From Lachnospiraceae bacterium UBA7205 (GTDB taxonomy: Bacteria > Bacillota > Clostridia > Lachnospirales > Lachnospiraceae): a stretch of 64,000 nucleotides of DNA. The position numbers and the translations under genes are program-made. The notes below the pieces were generated by a model. The model was not told the DNA's origin and made no database searches. It saw nothing but the letters and a program-made list of their open reading frames with translations. Where the stretch lies: assembly GCA_002490665.1 (NCBI GenBank), contig DKUL01000052.1, positions 1,144-65,143 of the forward strand, written 5' to 3'. Shown piece after piece: positions 32,758-42,026 of this stretch (its first letter is position 1; every line of letters starts with the position of its first letter).

Positions 32758-35077
32758 ACATTTCCGAATAAAACTTATATGTATTCATTATCTCATCCGG
32801 CACCTCCGGCGTAACCTTCTGCAGTGCCTTTATTTTCAGCTCAAACTCCTGCTTCTTCTTCTGGGCATTCCGGAAACTGCGCGCCTGTGCCAGTTCATAT
32901 GGTCTCTGCACATTCAGTTTCATTCTAAGCTCTTTTGCAAACGGACAATACGTCGCAAGAATCTCCCTTGCCACCTTATTCATCTTCATGGAACCGTTCG
33001 CCTCGTTCTTAACCCAGGCTTCATAATCAATCAGGAACGTCTCCCTTGAGTTATTTCTTGACTTCTGAATCTGAAGTTTGACCTTGTCGCGCGCTTCTTC
33101 CGACAGATCCCTGTTTTTCCTGTAGAACTGGATATAATCCATATATTCCGAAGTCAGGGACTTCACTTTTACATCGTTCCATGCCATACCCTGTATACAG
33201 CGGCAGAGTTCCCAGCGGAAACGCCCGAACAGCTTCACCATCATGTCATCTATGTTGGAGTTTGTCATAATCGGAAAACAGAAGCGACCCGGTGTTCCCT
33301 TGTTTTTGCCGCCAATTTCCTGCCACATGGACGCATTGGTTCCAAACAGCGGAAACAGAATCACATCCGGATATACATTTCGCATGACTGTCTCATTGAT
33401 AATCTTCAATTCCGTGTTGGAGTAAATAACCTCCCTGTAAAATACAGAGTAATCAATCTGCGTAAGCTTCTGCACGCTCTCATTAATTTTCTTTTTGGTC
33501 ACCAGTATTTTATCCAGATATCCAAAAATTGCTTCCTTATACAAAATCGGCATATAGGAGGATGGCTGTCCATAAAGAGTACGTGTATTACTCATCTGCA
33601 TGTTCATAACCTCATACTCTACGCGCTTATCCATATTCTGAAGCAATGCCTTTTGTTCTTTCTCGGTAATCTCACCCTGTTTTTTGAGCGACCGGAGATT
33701 CTCCACATAATCCTCGTCAAACTCACTCTTTGACGGGTCACGCTTGCCTGCATGTATCATGTCAAGCCACTCCATCATTGTAACGACCTTACAAGGTCCC
33801 TCATTTTTATCCGGCTCGATGCTGCACAAAAACCTTAAATGTTCTTCGTCAAGCAGCCGCTCGTCAAGCATTCCGTAATTCATAAAAAGCTCCACTGCTT
33901 TGGGCGGATGCATCAGTCCCTCTTTTATCTTGCGGTAACATGACAAATACAGTTTGAATACCAGCGAGGTAATTGTCTTTTTCGCTTTCTTGACATCATC
34001 CTCCACCGACATCCTGTCAGGTACCTCCACCAGATGGTTCACATTCTTTCTGAGTGTCTCATTGTCCTCATCGCTGAGCGTTGCGAACTTGAGAATCTGC
34101 TCCATCGATCCTTTCAGGGAGGCAACATCCCGCTTGATGTCCTCCTCCTTCTCTTCCTGGGACTTCTGCTCCTCAACAGGCGTCTCACCGGAATTCAATG
34201 CATCTATCCTGGTCTTTAGGTGTGCCGCGTCAAAGTCAAACACGCTCTCTGCCTGATTCTTAACCTCCTTATACTGGAATGCCATTTCTTCCACTATGCC
34301 ATTCAGCAGCACAATCAGTTCATTCGGAATGTCATCCTTCTCCTTTATCTCCTGCGCAGTATCACAGATACAGTCAAACAGGCTGTTTCTCGGACGCAGG
34401 CAGACCACTTCTATCAGGTTTTTGATATACTCTGTCACCTCTGCACAGTCTTCAAGAAGTGCCGATGAGAGCTCAATAATCTCATTCACCTGAAAGTTTG
34501 CCATCTCCTCGCGGTACGAAAAATATACCTTGTTGGCACTCAGCGGAATTTTTGCCGCCTCCTCATAATATGCAATCCTGTACTCGTTGATGTCCTGCGT
34601 ATCCTCATATGGCTGAAGCTCCTCGAGTTCTTCAATCCCAATCGCCGGAACTTCAAATGTCTTGCAAATATTTTTATACTCCGTATAACTGCCCTGCACA
34701 AATGAGCACAGTCGCTCTGCGCGTTCAATCAGGCTTGATTTCAATCTGTAAATCTCAACTGCAATTCTGAACTGTGAGGAAACCATAATCGCACGGTAGT
34801 CCGCATTTTTCGAGACAATATTTCTAATCGTCTGTTCCCCCTGTGTCGGAAGCGCATATATTACAGAATCCTCCAGCGCAGTGTAAGTCGCATGATATGT
34901 CTGATTGCTATATCCGTTCAGTGCAAGATAAGTTCCCTGAGACCGTATCATCTTTACATACTCACTCTGCACGACCACCTTGCCGGAAAGAATAATTCCT
35001 ATCTGGGTTATTTCCTCACCCTTCCCAAAAATAACTTCACCTTTCTTTACAACATTTTTTCCGCTGACCTTTAACAT
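32756..35077 (-). CDS. Large orphan protein with cyclic-nucleotide-binding-like N terminus (773 aa)
   Basis: Residues 1-115 look like a cNMP-binding beta barrel: KGEVIFGKGEEITQIGIILSGKVVV is the usual start of the fold. The typical phosphate-binding cassette (G-E-L-A/RxA) is not seen, so ligand binding is doubtful. Residues about 120-320 are helical. A charged coiled-coil linker (EEQKSQEEKEEDIKRDVASLK) follows, and then a 430-residue mixed domain with YREVIYSN, PDVILFPLFGTNASMW, GRFCFPI and GRFRWELCRCIQGM. There is no signal peptide or TM helix and no HTH. The best motif-like stretch, PLFGTNASMWQEIGG, is unknown to me. It sits alone between a family 1 repeat and a terminator. Confidence 0.7.
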   Translation of the reverse strand: MLKVSGKNVVKKGEVIFGKGEEITQIGIILSGKVVVQSEYVKMIRSQGTYLALNGYSNQTYHATYTALEDSVIYALPTQGEQTIRNIVSKNADYRAIMVSSQFRIAVEIYRLKSSLIERAERLCSFVQGSYTEYKNICKTFEVPAIGIEELEELQPYEDTQDINEYRIAYYEEAAKIPLSANKVYFSYREEMANFQVNEIIELSSALLEDCAEVTEYIKNLIEVVCLRPRNSLFDCICDTAQEIKEKDDIPNELIVLLNGIVEEMAFQYKEVKNQAESVFDFDAAHLKTRIDALNSGETPVEEQKSQEEKEEDIKRDVASLKGSMEQILKFATLSDEDNETLRKNVNHLVEVPDRMSVEDDVKKAKKTITSLVFKLYLSCYRKIKEGLMHPPKAVELFMNYGMLDERLLDEEHLRFLCSIEPDKNEGPCKVVTMMEWLDMIHAGKRDPSKSEFDEDYVENLRSLKKQGEITEKEQKALLQNMDKRVEYEVMNMQMSNTRTLYGQPSSYMPILYKEAIFGYLDKILVTKKKINESVQKLTQIDYSVFYREVIYSNTELKIINETVMRNVYPDVILFPLFGTNASMWQEIGGKNKGTPGRFCFPIMTNSNIDDMMVKLFGRFRWELCRCIQGMAWNDVKVKSLTSEYMDYIQFYRKNRDLSEEARDKVKLQIQKSRNNSRETFLIDYEAWVKNEANGSMKMNKVAREILATYCPFAKELRMKLNVQRPYELAQARSFRNAQKKKQEFELKIKALQKVTPEVPDEIMNTYKFYSEM

Positions 35078-35114
35078 CTGTCTCCCTCCATTCGGCTATA
35101 CTCATAAGTTTTAT

Positions 35115-35243
35115 CAGTTCAGCCTTCTGCTTCCTGTAAAAAGCATCAAGCCATGCAAAACCACTTCGCGGTGTCTTGATGCATCTCTGCCACTACGCTG
35201 TTTCACGGACTTTGCAGCAAGTGCAAAGTCCTGGGCTGAACTG
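35115..35243. repeat. Dispersed palindromic element, family 1 copy B
   Basis: A 129-bp element with ends CAGTTCAGCC (35115-35124) and GGCTGAACTG (35234-35243) in inverted orientation. Inside are two further hairpins: GCATCAAG/CTTGATGC and GGACTTTGCA/TGCAAAGTCC. It shares long blocks with copy A at 8138-8220. It exactly fills the gap between the PPTase stop and the region upstream of the orphan gene. Confidence 0.75.
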
Positions 35244-35951
35244 TTACCATAAGTTAACTATTTTCAGTTTATCAGGAAAATCTCCCATCCTGCTGCACAC
35301 ACAGGTCATATATCCCTCGAGCTCATTATACAGCCTTATATGAACCATTTGCCTCTCCTTTACATCATACACCTGACTATAATCCTGTGCAGTTACATAA
35401 CCGCTTATTCCAGCCCCGATTCCTCGTCCGTTCCATTTCACGACACTTTCCTTTGCCGTCCATATGCTGTAAAACTCCCTCGTCCGTCTATCTGAATCAT
35501 TCTCCTTAATCGCAAGAAGCCTGTCATATTCGTCTGCATGATAAAATCTTTTCGCCAGCTGCAGTTTCCAGCTTTTCATTTCCTGAATATCCGCTCCTAT
35601 CGGCATTATATCCACTGCACATACTGTCCATTCCCCCGAATGGGACAATGAGTACTGGAAATCATCATATCCCTTCATATAAGGTTTCCCATATACGCCT
35701 TTTTCTATCTGAACCTGCTGCCAATCTTTTATGCCGTATCCCGCTTCCAGAAATGCGTGCCGGAGCAGCAGCCCCGCGCAGATACTTCTCTCCTTCTCCT
35801 TTTTGTTTCTGAGCGACAGCACCGTCTCCTGTCTGTCCCGATCCAGGAGCGTCCATAGCATCTCTCGCTCCTGCGCATGTATCTCATTCGCCTTTGCCGC
35901 ATATAACTTCAATTTTCGCACCAGCTTCCGTCTGCCCGTTTCGACGGACAA
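35244..35951 (-). CDS. Sfp-type 4'-phosphopantetheinyl transferase
   Basis: Transfers phosphopantetheine from CoA to a carrier protein. The 235 residues carry the family motifs GKPYMKG, FQYSLSHSGEW with the His-Ser pair, IGADIQEM with the Mg-binding Asp, and FYSIWTAKESVVKWNGRGI (WxxKES). This is the Sfp/EntD/AcpT superfamily rather than short AcpS. The open frame begins with TTG 35951, but no ribosome binding site is evident; GTG 35921 (product MRKLKLYAAK) has GGAAG upstream and may be the true start. No polyketide or non-ribosomal peptide gene is in the window, so its carrier protein is unknown. Confidence 0.88.
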   Translation of the reverse strand: MSVETGRRKLVRKLKLYAAKANEIHAQEREMLWTLLDRDRQETVLSLRNKKEKERSICAGLLLRHAFLEAGYGIKDWQQVQIEKGVYGKPYMKGYDDFQYSLSHSGEWTVCAVDIMPIGADIQEMKSWKLQLAKRFYHADEYDRLLAIKENDSDRRTREFYSIWTAKESVVKWNGRGIGAGISGYVTAQDYSQVYDVKERQMVHIRLYNELEGYMTCVCSRMGDFPDKLKIVNLW

Positions 35952-36003
35952 TCAAATGCCCAACCCTGATTCCTGTCTCATTACTTTTCACGCTACTTTC
36001 AAC

Positions 36004-36033
36004 ACTACCCCGGCATTTTGCTGCCGGGGTAGT
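36004..36033 (-). terminator. Terminator after the chemoreceptor gene
   Basis: A perfect 12-bp stem, ACTACCCCGGCA/TGCCGGGGTAGT, with a 6-nt loop, 20 nt past the chemoreceptor stop. The following T run is weak. Confidence 0.75.
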
Positions 36034-36053
36034 AGATAACATATATTTTATCT

Positions 36054-37835
36054 TTAATATTTTCCAAAGTCTGAATCAAGCGAAATGATGCTCTCATTGT
36101 CAACATAATCACTCTCAGCGCTGGACGAAATATCATCATAATCAGACTTTACATTTCTTCCGGCAAGAAGTTTGTATTTGCCGACCGCATTCTGAAGCTG
36201 TCCTGCAAGACTTGAAAGCTCCGCACTTGCAGCCGCACACTCCTCAGATGTCGCAGAGTTCGTCTGAACGACATCCGCTATCTGTGTGATACCTGCATTT
36301 ACCTGTCCTACAGAGCTTGCCTGATTTACGGAAGCCTCTGCGATATTGCTCACAATAGAAGCAATGTTCTCAACTGACAACAGGATTTCCTCAAGTGCTG
36401 CCGCAGTCTCTACAGCAAGCTTAGAACCAACTTCCACTTTCTTGATGGAATCCTCAATCATCACTGCAGAATCTTTAGCCGCCTCAGCCGACTTGTTTGC
36501 GAGACTTCTGACTTCATCTGCAACCACTGCAAATCCCTTGCCATGCACACCTGCCCTTGCAGCCTCTACAGAAGCATTCAACGCAAGGATATTTGTCTGG
36601 AATGAGATATCATCGATTACCTTCATAATCTTTGAAATATTTTCAGAAGACTCATTGATGTCCTGCATAGCAGCAATCATCTGTTTCATCTGCTCGTTAC
36701 CACGAATTGCCCCATCCTTTGTATTCTGTACCAGCTCGTTTGCCCTGTTTGCATCATCTGCATTCACCTTCGCACCGTTCGCTATCTCTTCGATAGAAAC
36801 CGTAATCTCCTCGATGGCGCTTGCCTGCTGTGTTGTACCCTGTGCCAAAGAATTACTTGCGCTTGCAACTTCGTTTGCACCGGATGTCATTCTCGCTGCT
36901 GCGTCGCGGATTGTAGACAGGTTCCTGTTGTTGTCGCGAAGCATCTTCACAATCGCTGTTCCAAGTGCATCATCCTCGCTTGCTTTCTTATAAGTCGCTG
37001 TCAGGTCACCTTCCGCAACCTGCTCTGTAACACGAACCTGTTCCCCTATCGTCTTTGTCATCAGATTGAAATCATCCGTCAAATCACCAAATTCATCATT
37101 TGATGTACGCTCAATATGTACATTGATGTCTCCACGCGCCATCTTCCTTGCAACGTTTGAAAGTGTGGTCAGCGGATACTGAATCTTTTTCTTTGTAACT
37201 ACTGTCGCAAAGAAAATGCAGACAACATAAATAACAACTGCCATTCCGACAATAAACGTCTGTCTGACGGATATATAGTTATTGATGGTCTCCCTTTCCT
37301 TTGATGCACAAATCATTCCGACAATCTGGTTGGAGCTGTCTGTCACCGGAACATAAAAGCCATAATAAAGCTCCCCGTTAATTTCAAAATCATTTCTGGA
37401 ATACTCGTTTCCGGCATTCAGAACCTGTGCTGCCACCTTCGGGTCTGCCTTCGTGCCCACAATCGGGTTGCCCTGTGCATCCTTAATTGTTGTCGCACGC
37501 CTGACATCTCCAAAAAACAAAGTAATCTCACCGTTGTTTGCGGTTGCATAATTATCAACCAGTGCCCCCATCTGCTGGGAGAGGTTTATATCACCCTTAT
37601 ACAGGTCATCTCCCTGCATGGAATAGTCTCCTGACGACACGCCATCGAGAGCAAGCATGGTTCCTCTCGCCAATGCTTCCAATGTCTTAAATGTCTCTGA
37701 CTCCATCCCCTGCCTGAGTGTCATTGTAGAAACGGTCACAATAACAATACATGCCAACATCATTGGCAGTGATACCAGTGAAATCACCAGCCACTTAATA
37801 CTAAATCTGCGTCCTAATTTGTTTTGTTCATTCAT
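36054..37835 (-). CDS. Methyl-accepting chemotaxis protein
   Basis: A 593-residue transducer. TM1 (about 13-36: [19 protein letters not shown]), an extracytoplasmic Cache-like sensor (about 37-185, with [20 protein letters not shown] and [11 protein letters not shown]), TM2 (about 197-218), HAMP (about 220-275: [20 protein letters not shown]), and a signalling domain with the hairpin tip [21 protein letters not shown]. The C-terminal tail has no CheR-binding pentapeptide that I can see. ATG 37835 is chosen (AAGGA 8 nt upstream); an in-frame ATG at 37892 lies upstream of its own promoter-proximal leader without a site. It has its own promoter at 37926-37954. No other chemotaxis gene is in the window. 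Confidence 0.95.
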   Translation of the reverse strand: MNEQNKLGRRFSIKWLVISLVSLPMMLACIVIVTVSTMTLRQGMESETFKTLEALARGTMLALDGVSSGDYSMQGDDLYKGDINLSQQMGALVDNYATANNGEITLFFGDVRRATTIKDAQGNPIVGTKADPKVAAQVLNAGNEYSRNDFEINGELYYGFYVPVTDSSNQIVGMICASKERETINNYISVRQTFIVGMAVVIYVVCIFFATVVTKKKIQYPLTTLSNVARKMARGDINVHIERTSNDEFGDLTDDFNLMTKTIGEQVRVTEQVAEGDLTATYKKASEDDALGTAIVKMLRDNNRNLSTIRDAAARMTSGANEVASASNSLAQGTTQQASAIEEITVSIEEIANGAKVNADDANRANELVQNTKDGAIRGNEQMKQMIAAMQDINESSENISKIMKVIDDISFQTNILALNASVEAARAGVHGKGFAVVADEVRSLANKSAEAAKDSAVMIEDSIKKVEVGSKLAVETAAALEEILLSVENIASIVSNIAEASVNQASSVGQVNAGITQIADVVQTNSATSEECAAASAELSSLAGQLQNAVGKYKLLAGRNVKSDYDDISSSAESDYVDNESIISLDSDFGKY

Positions 37836-37925
37836 AAGTAACATCCTTTCACACAATATACTATAAAAACATATTTTAAGGCTATCATTCACAATTATCC
37901 TGATAACCTTAATTCCTTAATTTCT

Positions 37926-37954
37926 ATTTTAAATTGTTTCTACGATTAAGTCAA
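37926..37954 (-). promoter_or_regulatory. Predicted sigma-A promoter of the chemoreceptor gene
   Basis: On the minus strand, TTGACT (37949-37954), 17-bp spacer, TAAAAT (37926-37931). It lies 55 bp past the sigG stop. The leader is about 85 nt. This is a sigma-A-like site, not the TAAA/GCCGATAA form of the flagellar sigma factor. Confidence 0.65.
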
Positions 37955-38008
37955 TAGTATATATTGTCTGTCACTTAATTTTTTTCAGTATTTTTTTAAT
38001 ATCCACTC

Positions 38009-38791
38009 TCAGAACGCCAGATACTTTTTCATAGTACGCAGGGCATTCTTCTCAAGTCTTGACACCTGCGCCTGGGAAATACCAATATATTCCGCCACTT
38101 CCATCTGTGTCTTTCCCTCGAAAAAGCGCAGGCGGATGATTTCATTCTCCCTCTCGTCCAGTTTTTTCATCGCCTCGCTCAGGGATATATTTTCAACCCA
38201 GTTGTCCTCCTTGCATTTTTTATCGCTTATCTGGTCCATCACATAGAGCGTGTCTCCACCTTCCGTATAGACAGGTTCATACAGGCTCATCGGATTTTGT
38301 ATTGCATCCAGCGCATACACAATATCTTCCTTTGGTATGCCGATTTCCTCTGATATCTCCATGATAGTCGGCTCCCGCAGATTCTTTTTGGTAAGATTTT
38401 CCTTTGCATAGATTGCCTTGTAAGCAGTGTCCTTCAGGGAACGGCTCACCCTTATCGGATTGCTCGAATCGCGCAGGAACCGCCGGATTTCACCGATAAT
38501 CATTGGAACCGCATAGGTGGAAAATTTTACATCCAGACTGGAATCAAAGTTATCTATCGCCTTAATCAGACCAATGCACCCTATCTGAAACAGGTCGTCA
38601 ACATTTTCATTGGACTGCGAAAATCTTTTTATCACGCTCAGTACCAGCCTTAAGTTCCCCCTGATATATTCCTCCCTTGCCGTTAAATCCCCCTGCTCTA
38701 TCCTGGCAAAAAGTGCCTGCTTCTCCTCATTTTTCAAGACGGGAAGCTTTGACGTATTTACACCACATATCTCAACTTTTCCAAGTGCCAT
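38009..38791 (-). CDS. sigG: Sporulation sigma factor G (forespore, late)
   Basis: Directs late forespore gene expression. 260 residues beginning MALGKVEICGVNTSKLPVL, the conserved SigG N terminus recognised by its inhibitors. Region 2 holds EYIRGNLRLVLSVIKRF, DLFQIGCIGLIKAIDNFD and KFSTYAVPMIIGEIRRFLRD; region 3 RVSRSLKD and EPTIMEISEEIGI; region 4 LDERENEIIRLRFF and the HTH TQMEVAEYIGISQAQVSRLE. AGGAGG precedes ATG 38791. It lies 95 bp after sigE, the conserved spoIIGA-sigE-sigG order. I found no convincing forespore-type promoter in the spacer. Confidence 0.97.
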   Translation of the reverse strand: MALGKVEICGVNTSKLPVLKNEEKQALFARIEQGDLTAREEYIRGNLRLVLSVIKRFSQSNENVDDLFQIGCIGLIKAIDNFDSSLDVKFSTYAVPMIIGEIRRFLRDSSNPIRVSRSLKDTAYKAIYAKENLTKKNLREPTIMEISEEIGIPKEDIVYALDAIQNPMSLYEPVYTEGGDTLYVMDQISDKKCKEDNWVENISLSEAMKKLDERENEIIRLRFFEGKTQMEVAEYIGISQAQVSRLEKNALRTMKKYLAF

Positions 38792-38886
38792 ATCCTAATC
38801 CTCCTATATCTCTATGCCCATTGGACAGTCATTGCCCGCAGGACATATGTAAAGAGGTGCAAATACGTTTTCGCCGCCAGTCCGGA

Positions 38887-39615
38887 CTAGCTTACCATTT
38901 CTTTTTTCAGGCGCTTCATAATCTTCTTTTCCAGCCGTGAAATATAGGACTGTGAAATTCCCAGATAATCAGCCACTTCCTTCTGTGTCATTTCCATGTC
39001 ATCGGGATTGTTGAGCCCGAACCGCAGCATAATAATGGTCCGCTCACGCTCACCCAGCTTCGATATCGCATGCTTGAGCTGGCTGCGCTCCACTTCGGTC
39101 TCAAGGTCCTTGTAAATCACGTCCTCGTCCGTCCCGAGAATGTCCGACAGAAGCAGCTCGTTTCCGTCCCAGTCCACATTCAGTGGTTCATCAATGGAAA
39201 CCTCAAGCCTTGTCTTATTGTTTCTTCTTAAATACATCAGGATTTCATTTTCTATGCACCTTGACGCATAGGTTGCAAGCTTGATGTTCTTGCTGCGGTT
39301 AAATGTATTGATTGCCTTTATCAGCCCTATCGTTCCTATGGAAATCAAATCCTCCACGCCCACCCCGGTGTTATCGAACTTTTTTGCAATATATACGACA
39401 AGCCGCAAATTGTGTTCTATCAGGAGCGCCCTCGCCTCGTTTGCATACTCTGTCTCAAGCCCGTTGATTGCCCTGTTTTCTTCCTCACCCTCCAGCGGCG
39501 GCGGCAGGACTTCCGAACCGCCAATATAATGAATCTCATTTCCGGCAGTGCCTTTGCTGCTGTTTTTGCCCAAACACAGCCTCATTTTACCTGGTAAGTA
39601 CAACTTGATTATCAT
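38887..39615 (-). CDS. sigE: Sporulation sigma factor E precursor (mother cell, early)
   Basis: 242 residues, made as pro-sigma-E and cleaved by SpoIIGA. The N-terminal pro-region (about 1-28: [13 protein letters not shown]) is basic and amphipathic; [14 protein letters not shown] follows the cleavage zone, as in Bacillus. Region 2: [54 protein letters not shown]. Region 4: [15 protein letters not shown] and the [26 protein letters not shown] 39615 has GGAGGAG 8 nt upstream. Between it and spoIIGA lies a 124-bp spacer filled by a family 2 structured element, unusual because the two genes are normally close. Confidence 0.97.
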   Translation of the reverse strand: MIIKLYLPGKMRLCLGKNSSKGTAGNEIHYIGGSEVLPPPLEGEEENRAINGLETEYANEARALLIEHNLRLVVYIAKKFDNTGVGVEDLISIGTIGLIKAINTFNRSKNIKLATYASRCIENEILMYLRRNNKTRLEVSIDEPLNVDWDGNELLLSDILGTDEDVIYKDLETEVERSQLKHAISKLGERERTIIMLRFGLNNPDDMEMTQKEVADYLGISQSYISRLEKKIMKRLKKEMVS

Positions 39616-39642
39616 AATATTACTCCTCCATTCTTTTTAATT

Positions 39643-39734
39643 GAGCAGGGAAAAGCCTTTCCCCTGCTCGCGCGCCGGGCACCCGTCAGCCTTAGCTGAC
39701 ATATTCCCTTTGGGTGCCCGTGTGCATAAAAGAC
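39643..39734 (-). repeat. Dispersed structured element, family 2 copy upstream of sigE
   Basis: Minus-strand order: TCTTTTATGCACACG, stem GGGCACCC/GGGTGCCC enclosing an inner GTCAGC/GCTGAC hairpin, GGCGCGCGAG, and a second hairpin GAGCAGGG/CCCTGCTC that ends 27 nt before the sigE start. Same layout as at 30564 and 63031. If transcribed it would form two stacked hairpins in the leader. Confidence 0.65.
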
Positions 39735-39739
39735 GTCCT

Positions 39740-40546
39740 TCATGCCGATATCAGCTTGTGGTTCAATATCATCTGGAACGTCCCGTCCCTCGAAAGCTTT
39801 CCCTTATATAAAGCCACAACTGCCTCCTTTTTCACTATCTCCCCCTCTTCCTGCTGTATCATCATCCGCTCCACGACAATGCCTTCCAGGACCCCATGTT
39901 CGTTTCCGACACTCTGGTAGGGAATTATCCTGAATTTTTGCGGATACTTAGTCATCCACTGCCTGATTTCGTCTGTCTCCTCCATCACCGATACCGGCTT
40001 TCCCGACACCGGGTCATGCAATAAGTTTCCCGTGTCAAACAGTGCCCGGAGCGCGATATCCTCACCATTTTCCGTCAATGTCACATCAAAAATCCGTTTC
40101 CGGTTCGCCATATTGCGATACATCACCAGAAATGCAACAATGCCTGCGATTGCCACCGTGACAATAAACCAGACATAGCGCACCCCGACAAGCCTTACAA
40201 GGCATTCCATCAGTTTTCCGTAGGCAGACATCATGCCATGCAGGTAAATGATTCCCACGGCGGGACGCCAAAAGGGAATCTTATTGCGGGATGCCGGATG
40301 ACAGATGCATATCAGGACCATCACTGCATCAAGCACAAGCACGCTGAGTACATATGACACACCAAACCGGATTCCTGACACCAGTATCAGCACCGCACCG
40401 GCACCCCCGGCAAATGATGCCACAGCCACCCGCTTCCACCGTATTCTCTCCTTCAAAAGCAGCAGAATCAGAATGAGCAGAAGCATATCCGTCATCACAT
40501 TTTGTATAAAATAAATGTCAATATATACCTCATAAATCCGTATCAC
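39740..40546 (-). CDS. spoIIGA: Sigma-E processing peptidase SpoIIGA
   Basis: Membrane aspartic protease that activates pro-sigma-E in the mother cell. About 268 residues: five hydrophobic helices in the first 150 (VMTDMLLLILILLLL, VAVASFAGGAGAVLILVSG, LSVLVLDAVMVLICIC, VGIIYLHGM, VWFIVTVAIAGIVAFLVMY). A cytosolic protease domain with the retroviral-like DTG of ALFDTGNLLHDP follows. The start is unclear: the GTG at 40546 directly touches GGAG, and no ATG, GTG or TTG stands at the normal distance; an ATT codon at 40537 does. The N terminus YEVYIDIYFIQN is the expected family start, so the gene is intact. Confidence 0.92.
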   Translation of the reverse strand: MIRIYEVYIDIYFIQNVMTDMLLLILILLLLKERIRWKRVAVASFAGGAGAVLILVSGIRFGVSYVLSVLVLDAVMVLICICHPASRNKIPFWRPAVGIIYLHGMMSAYGKLMECLVRLVGVRYVWFIVTVAIAGIVAFLVMYRNMANRKRIFDVTLTENGEDIALRALFDTGNLLHDPVSGKPVSVMEETDEIRQWMTKYPQKFRIIPYQSVGNEHGVLEGIVVERMMIQQEEGEIVKKEAVVALYKGKLSRDGTFQMILNHKLISA

Positions 40547-40625
40547 CTCCGTTTCGGCAGGCTATATCAGTCTGGTAATCATTGTTCAAATCACTGTTCG
40601 CTGATTTCCTTATGCGCCTATGGGC

Positions 40626-40658
40626 ATTATAACAAAACAGTCCCATGCTTTTTGTCAA
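40626..40658 (-). promoter_or_regulatory. Candidate spoIIG-type promoter with long spacer
   Basis: On the minus strand a perfect TTGACA (40653-40658) and a perfect TATAAT (40626-40631) are separated by 21 bp. The Bacillus subtilis spoIIG promoter is known for a similar over-long spacer and needs Spo0A~P. An AGTCGAA (40685-40691), one mismatch from the TGTCGAA Spo0A box, lies upstream. The -35 box falls inside the ftsZ terminator loop. Confidence 0.5.
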
Positions 40659-40674
40659 AGCATGGGACTGTTTT
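40634..40674 (-). terminator. Strong terminator after ftsZ
   Basis: An 18-bp perfect stem (40634-40651 with 40657-40674; arm core CAGTCCCATGCTTT) and a 5-nt loop, 54 nt past the ftsZ stop, ending in TTTTGTT on the minus strand. It closes the division cluster. Confidence 0.92.
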
Positions 40675-40727
40675 ATGTTTATTTTTCGACTTTATTCTTA
40701 GTTTGGTATGTTCCTTTCAGGCACTTT

Positions 40728-41924
40728 CTAGCGCTTTAAGAAATTCGGTATGTTCAGGGTCTGCTCCTTCACATTGCTTCTCAAATCCGCAGGGGGCTTA
40801 ATGCCATTCATTTGCCTTTGCTGCGGGTTCTGCGGCTGGCTGTTTGGCTGTATCACATTTACCCCTGCCGGTGCCTGCGGTCTTGGCCGCACCGGAGTAT
40901 TTGGCACATTACTGGGCTTTACAGAGAAATTACTGTTAATCTTGCCCATGTTCTTCAGCGGGGAATTATAGCTTGACTCCACAATACCCGTTGCAATAAC
41001 TGTAACGGTACATGAATCCGCCATATCCTCATTGTACATTGCGCCAAAAATGACATTGATATCCTCTCCTGCGAGCTGCTGCACATAACTTGCCGCATCA
41101 TTCGCGTCAAAAATTGATATATCTCCCGAAATATTGAGAATGACATCCGTGGCTCCGCTGAGGGTTGTCTCAAGAAGCGGCGACTCAACCGCCATCTTAA
41201 TCGCCTCGGCAGCTTTGTCCTCGCCCTTGCCATAACCGATACCAATATGCGCGATACCCTTCTCCTTCATGACGGTCTGAACATCGGCAAAATCAAGGTT
41301 GATAACAGATGGAACATTAATCAAGTCTGTAATACCCTGTACGGACTGCTGAAGCACCTCATCCGCTTTCTTCAGTGCGTCAGGCATGGTTGTCCGCCTG
41401 TCGACAATTTCAAGAAGCTTGTCATTCGGAATCACAATCAGCGTATCGACATGCTCCTTTAGCTTCTCAATGCCAGTCAGGGCATTTGTCATACGTGTGC
41501 GCGCCTCAAACTTGAACGGTTTCGTGACAACGCCGACCGTAAGGATACCCATCTCCTTTGCAATCGCCGCCACAATAGGCGCCGCACCTGTACCGGTGCC
41601 GCCACCCATACCGCAGGTGACAAATACCATGTCAGCGCCCTTTAACGCCTCCTTGATATCCTCCGAGCTCTCCTCCGCTGCCTTCTCGCCTACTTCGGGC
41701 TTGGCACCCGCGCCGAGTCCCTTTGTAAGCTTCTCGCCTATCTGCAAAAGTTTCGGTGCCTTGCAGAGCTGTAAAGCCTGCTTGTCCGTATTGACTCCTA
41801 TAAACTCAACACCTGTAATCGTCTCATCTATCATTCGGTTCACGGCATTATTGCCTGCGCCGCCTACTCCTACTACAATTATCCTTGCTGCTGCATCTGT
41901 TTCATTTGATCTAATCTCGAGCAA
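40728..41924 (-). CDS. ftsZ: Cell division protein FtsZ
   Basis: Tubulin-like GTPase that forms the Z ring. 398 residues from TTG 41924 (AAGGAGG 8 nt upstream, product [10 protein letters not shown]), preferred over GTG 41942. GTP signature [10 protein letters not shown] at 107-116; T7 catalytic loop NLDFADV; a variable Gln/Asn/Pro-rich linker (about 325-380); and the C-terminal partner-binding peptide LNIPNFLKR. Last gene of the division cluster, ahead of a strong terminator. Confidence 0.98.
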   Translation of the reverse strand: MLEIRSNETDAAARIIVVGVGGAGNNAVNRMIDETITGVEFIGVNTDKQALQLCKAPKLLQIGEKLTKGLGAGAKPEVGEKAAEESSEDIKEALKGADMVFVTCGMGGGTGTGAAPIVAAIAKEMGILTVGVVTKPFKFEARTRMTNALTGIEKLKEHVDTLIVIPNDKLLEIVDRRTTMPDALKKADEVLQQSVQGITDLINVPSVINLDFADVQTVMKEKGIAHIGIGYGKGEDKAAEAIKMAVESPLLETTLSGATDVILNISGDISIFDANDAASYVQQLAGEDINVIFGAMYNEDMADSCTVTVIATGIVESSYNSPLKNMGKINSNFSVKPSNVPNTPVRPRPQAPAGVNVIQPNSQPQNPQQRQMNGIKPPADLRSNVKEQTLNIPNFLKR

Positions 41925-42026
41925 GTTTCCTTCCTCCTTCACAATTCCTATTAAATTCCATCTAACTTATCATATAATTTTTTTGCCAATTAATCAACCT
42001 ATTTTTTGCTTTATTGTTACCTTTTT

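Noticed and set aside
38792..38886. Forespore (sigma-F/G) promoter before sigG
   Set aside because: I looked for paired GNATA and GGNNANANT-like boxes and saw no acceptable match.
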